DNA of 14,448 bases from an uncultured euryarchaeote (GTDB taxonomy: Archaea; Thermoplasmatota; Poseidoniia; Poseidoniales; Poseidoniaceae). A program made the position numbers and the translations under genes. Under the pieces are notes generated by a model. That model was not told the DNA's origin and searched no databases. It saw nothing but the letters and a program-made list of their open reading frames with translations. Each line of letters begins with the position of its first letter. Positions within the stretch are counted from its first letter, which is position 1. Shown here piece after piece: positions 14,421 to 14,448 of the stretch. Location of the stretch: the NCBI GenBank assembly GCA_937897005.1, contig CALCOQ010000238.1, positions 1 through 14,448 on the forward strand, given 5' to 3'.

Positions 14421-14448
14421 TGAAACCTCTTCTTCATCGCTGGAAGAA

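Noticed and set aside
1..14448. tRNA genes, CRISPR arrays, insertion sequences, toxin-antitoxin or defence cassettes
   Set aside because: None was seen; genes are tightly packed, and no repeat-spacer pattern, transposase or cloverleaf-like stretch was found by reading. A covariance-model scan was not possible here.

Overview
The window reads as about 14.3 kb of archaeal chromosome, joined at its left end to about 140 bases of what looks like a different organism. The archaeal part carries an archaeal translation factor (aIF2 beta), an archaea-type class I lysyl-tRNA synthetase, the archaeal tRNA 2'-O-methylase Trm56 and a GfcR-type PRT-fold regulator. It also has bacterial-style carAB and a bacterial-style PEP synthase. 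That mix, moderate G+C, compact gene spacing and GGTG-type ribosome binding sites suggest a planktonic euryarchaeon of the Thermoplasmatota, such as Marine Group II (Poseidoniales). The lineage is inference; no rRNA or other phylogenetic marker is present.

Layout, left to right. Bases 1-140 hold, on the minus strand, a piece of a GlnQ-type amino-acid ABC transporter ATPase with very GC-rich codons, probably an assembly join. A plus-strand group follows: a small unknown protein (its 5' end lost at the join), pterin-4a-carbinolamine dehydratase, a thioredoxin-like [2Fe-2S] ferredoxin and phosphoenolpyruvate synthase (ppsA). The aIF2 beta gene converges on ppsA. Divergent from it, gfcR and lysS run on the plus strand, followed by a zinc-ribbon/coiled-coil protein of unknown function and a CPBP-like membrane protein that lacks the family's Glu-Glu motif. 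The right third is on the minus strand and in transcription order reads: an unknown membrane protein, trm56, carA, carB. The 3' end of carB overlaps the membrane-protein gene by 11 bases.

How the genes fit together. carA and carB encode the two subunits of carbamoyl-phosphate synthase, which feeds pyrimidine and arginine synthesis, and are translationally coupled. aIF2 beta, LysRS and Trm56 serve translation. PpsA catalyses the first committed step from pyruvate to sugars, and the PRT-fold regulator GfcR (known from haloarchaea as a sugar-catabolism regulator) lies about 0.5 kb away, so a regulatory link is possible but unproven. I see no tRNA, rRNA, CRISPR array, insertion sequence or defence cassette.

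I do not see an exciting new system. The least explained items are the zinc-ribbon/coiled-coil protein, the CPBP-like protein with a lost catalytic motif, and the foreign left end. Gaps between genes are all under 120 bases, so no stretch over 300 bases lacks a gene.
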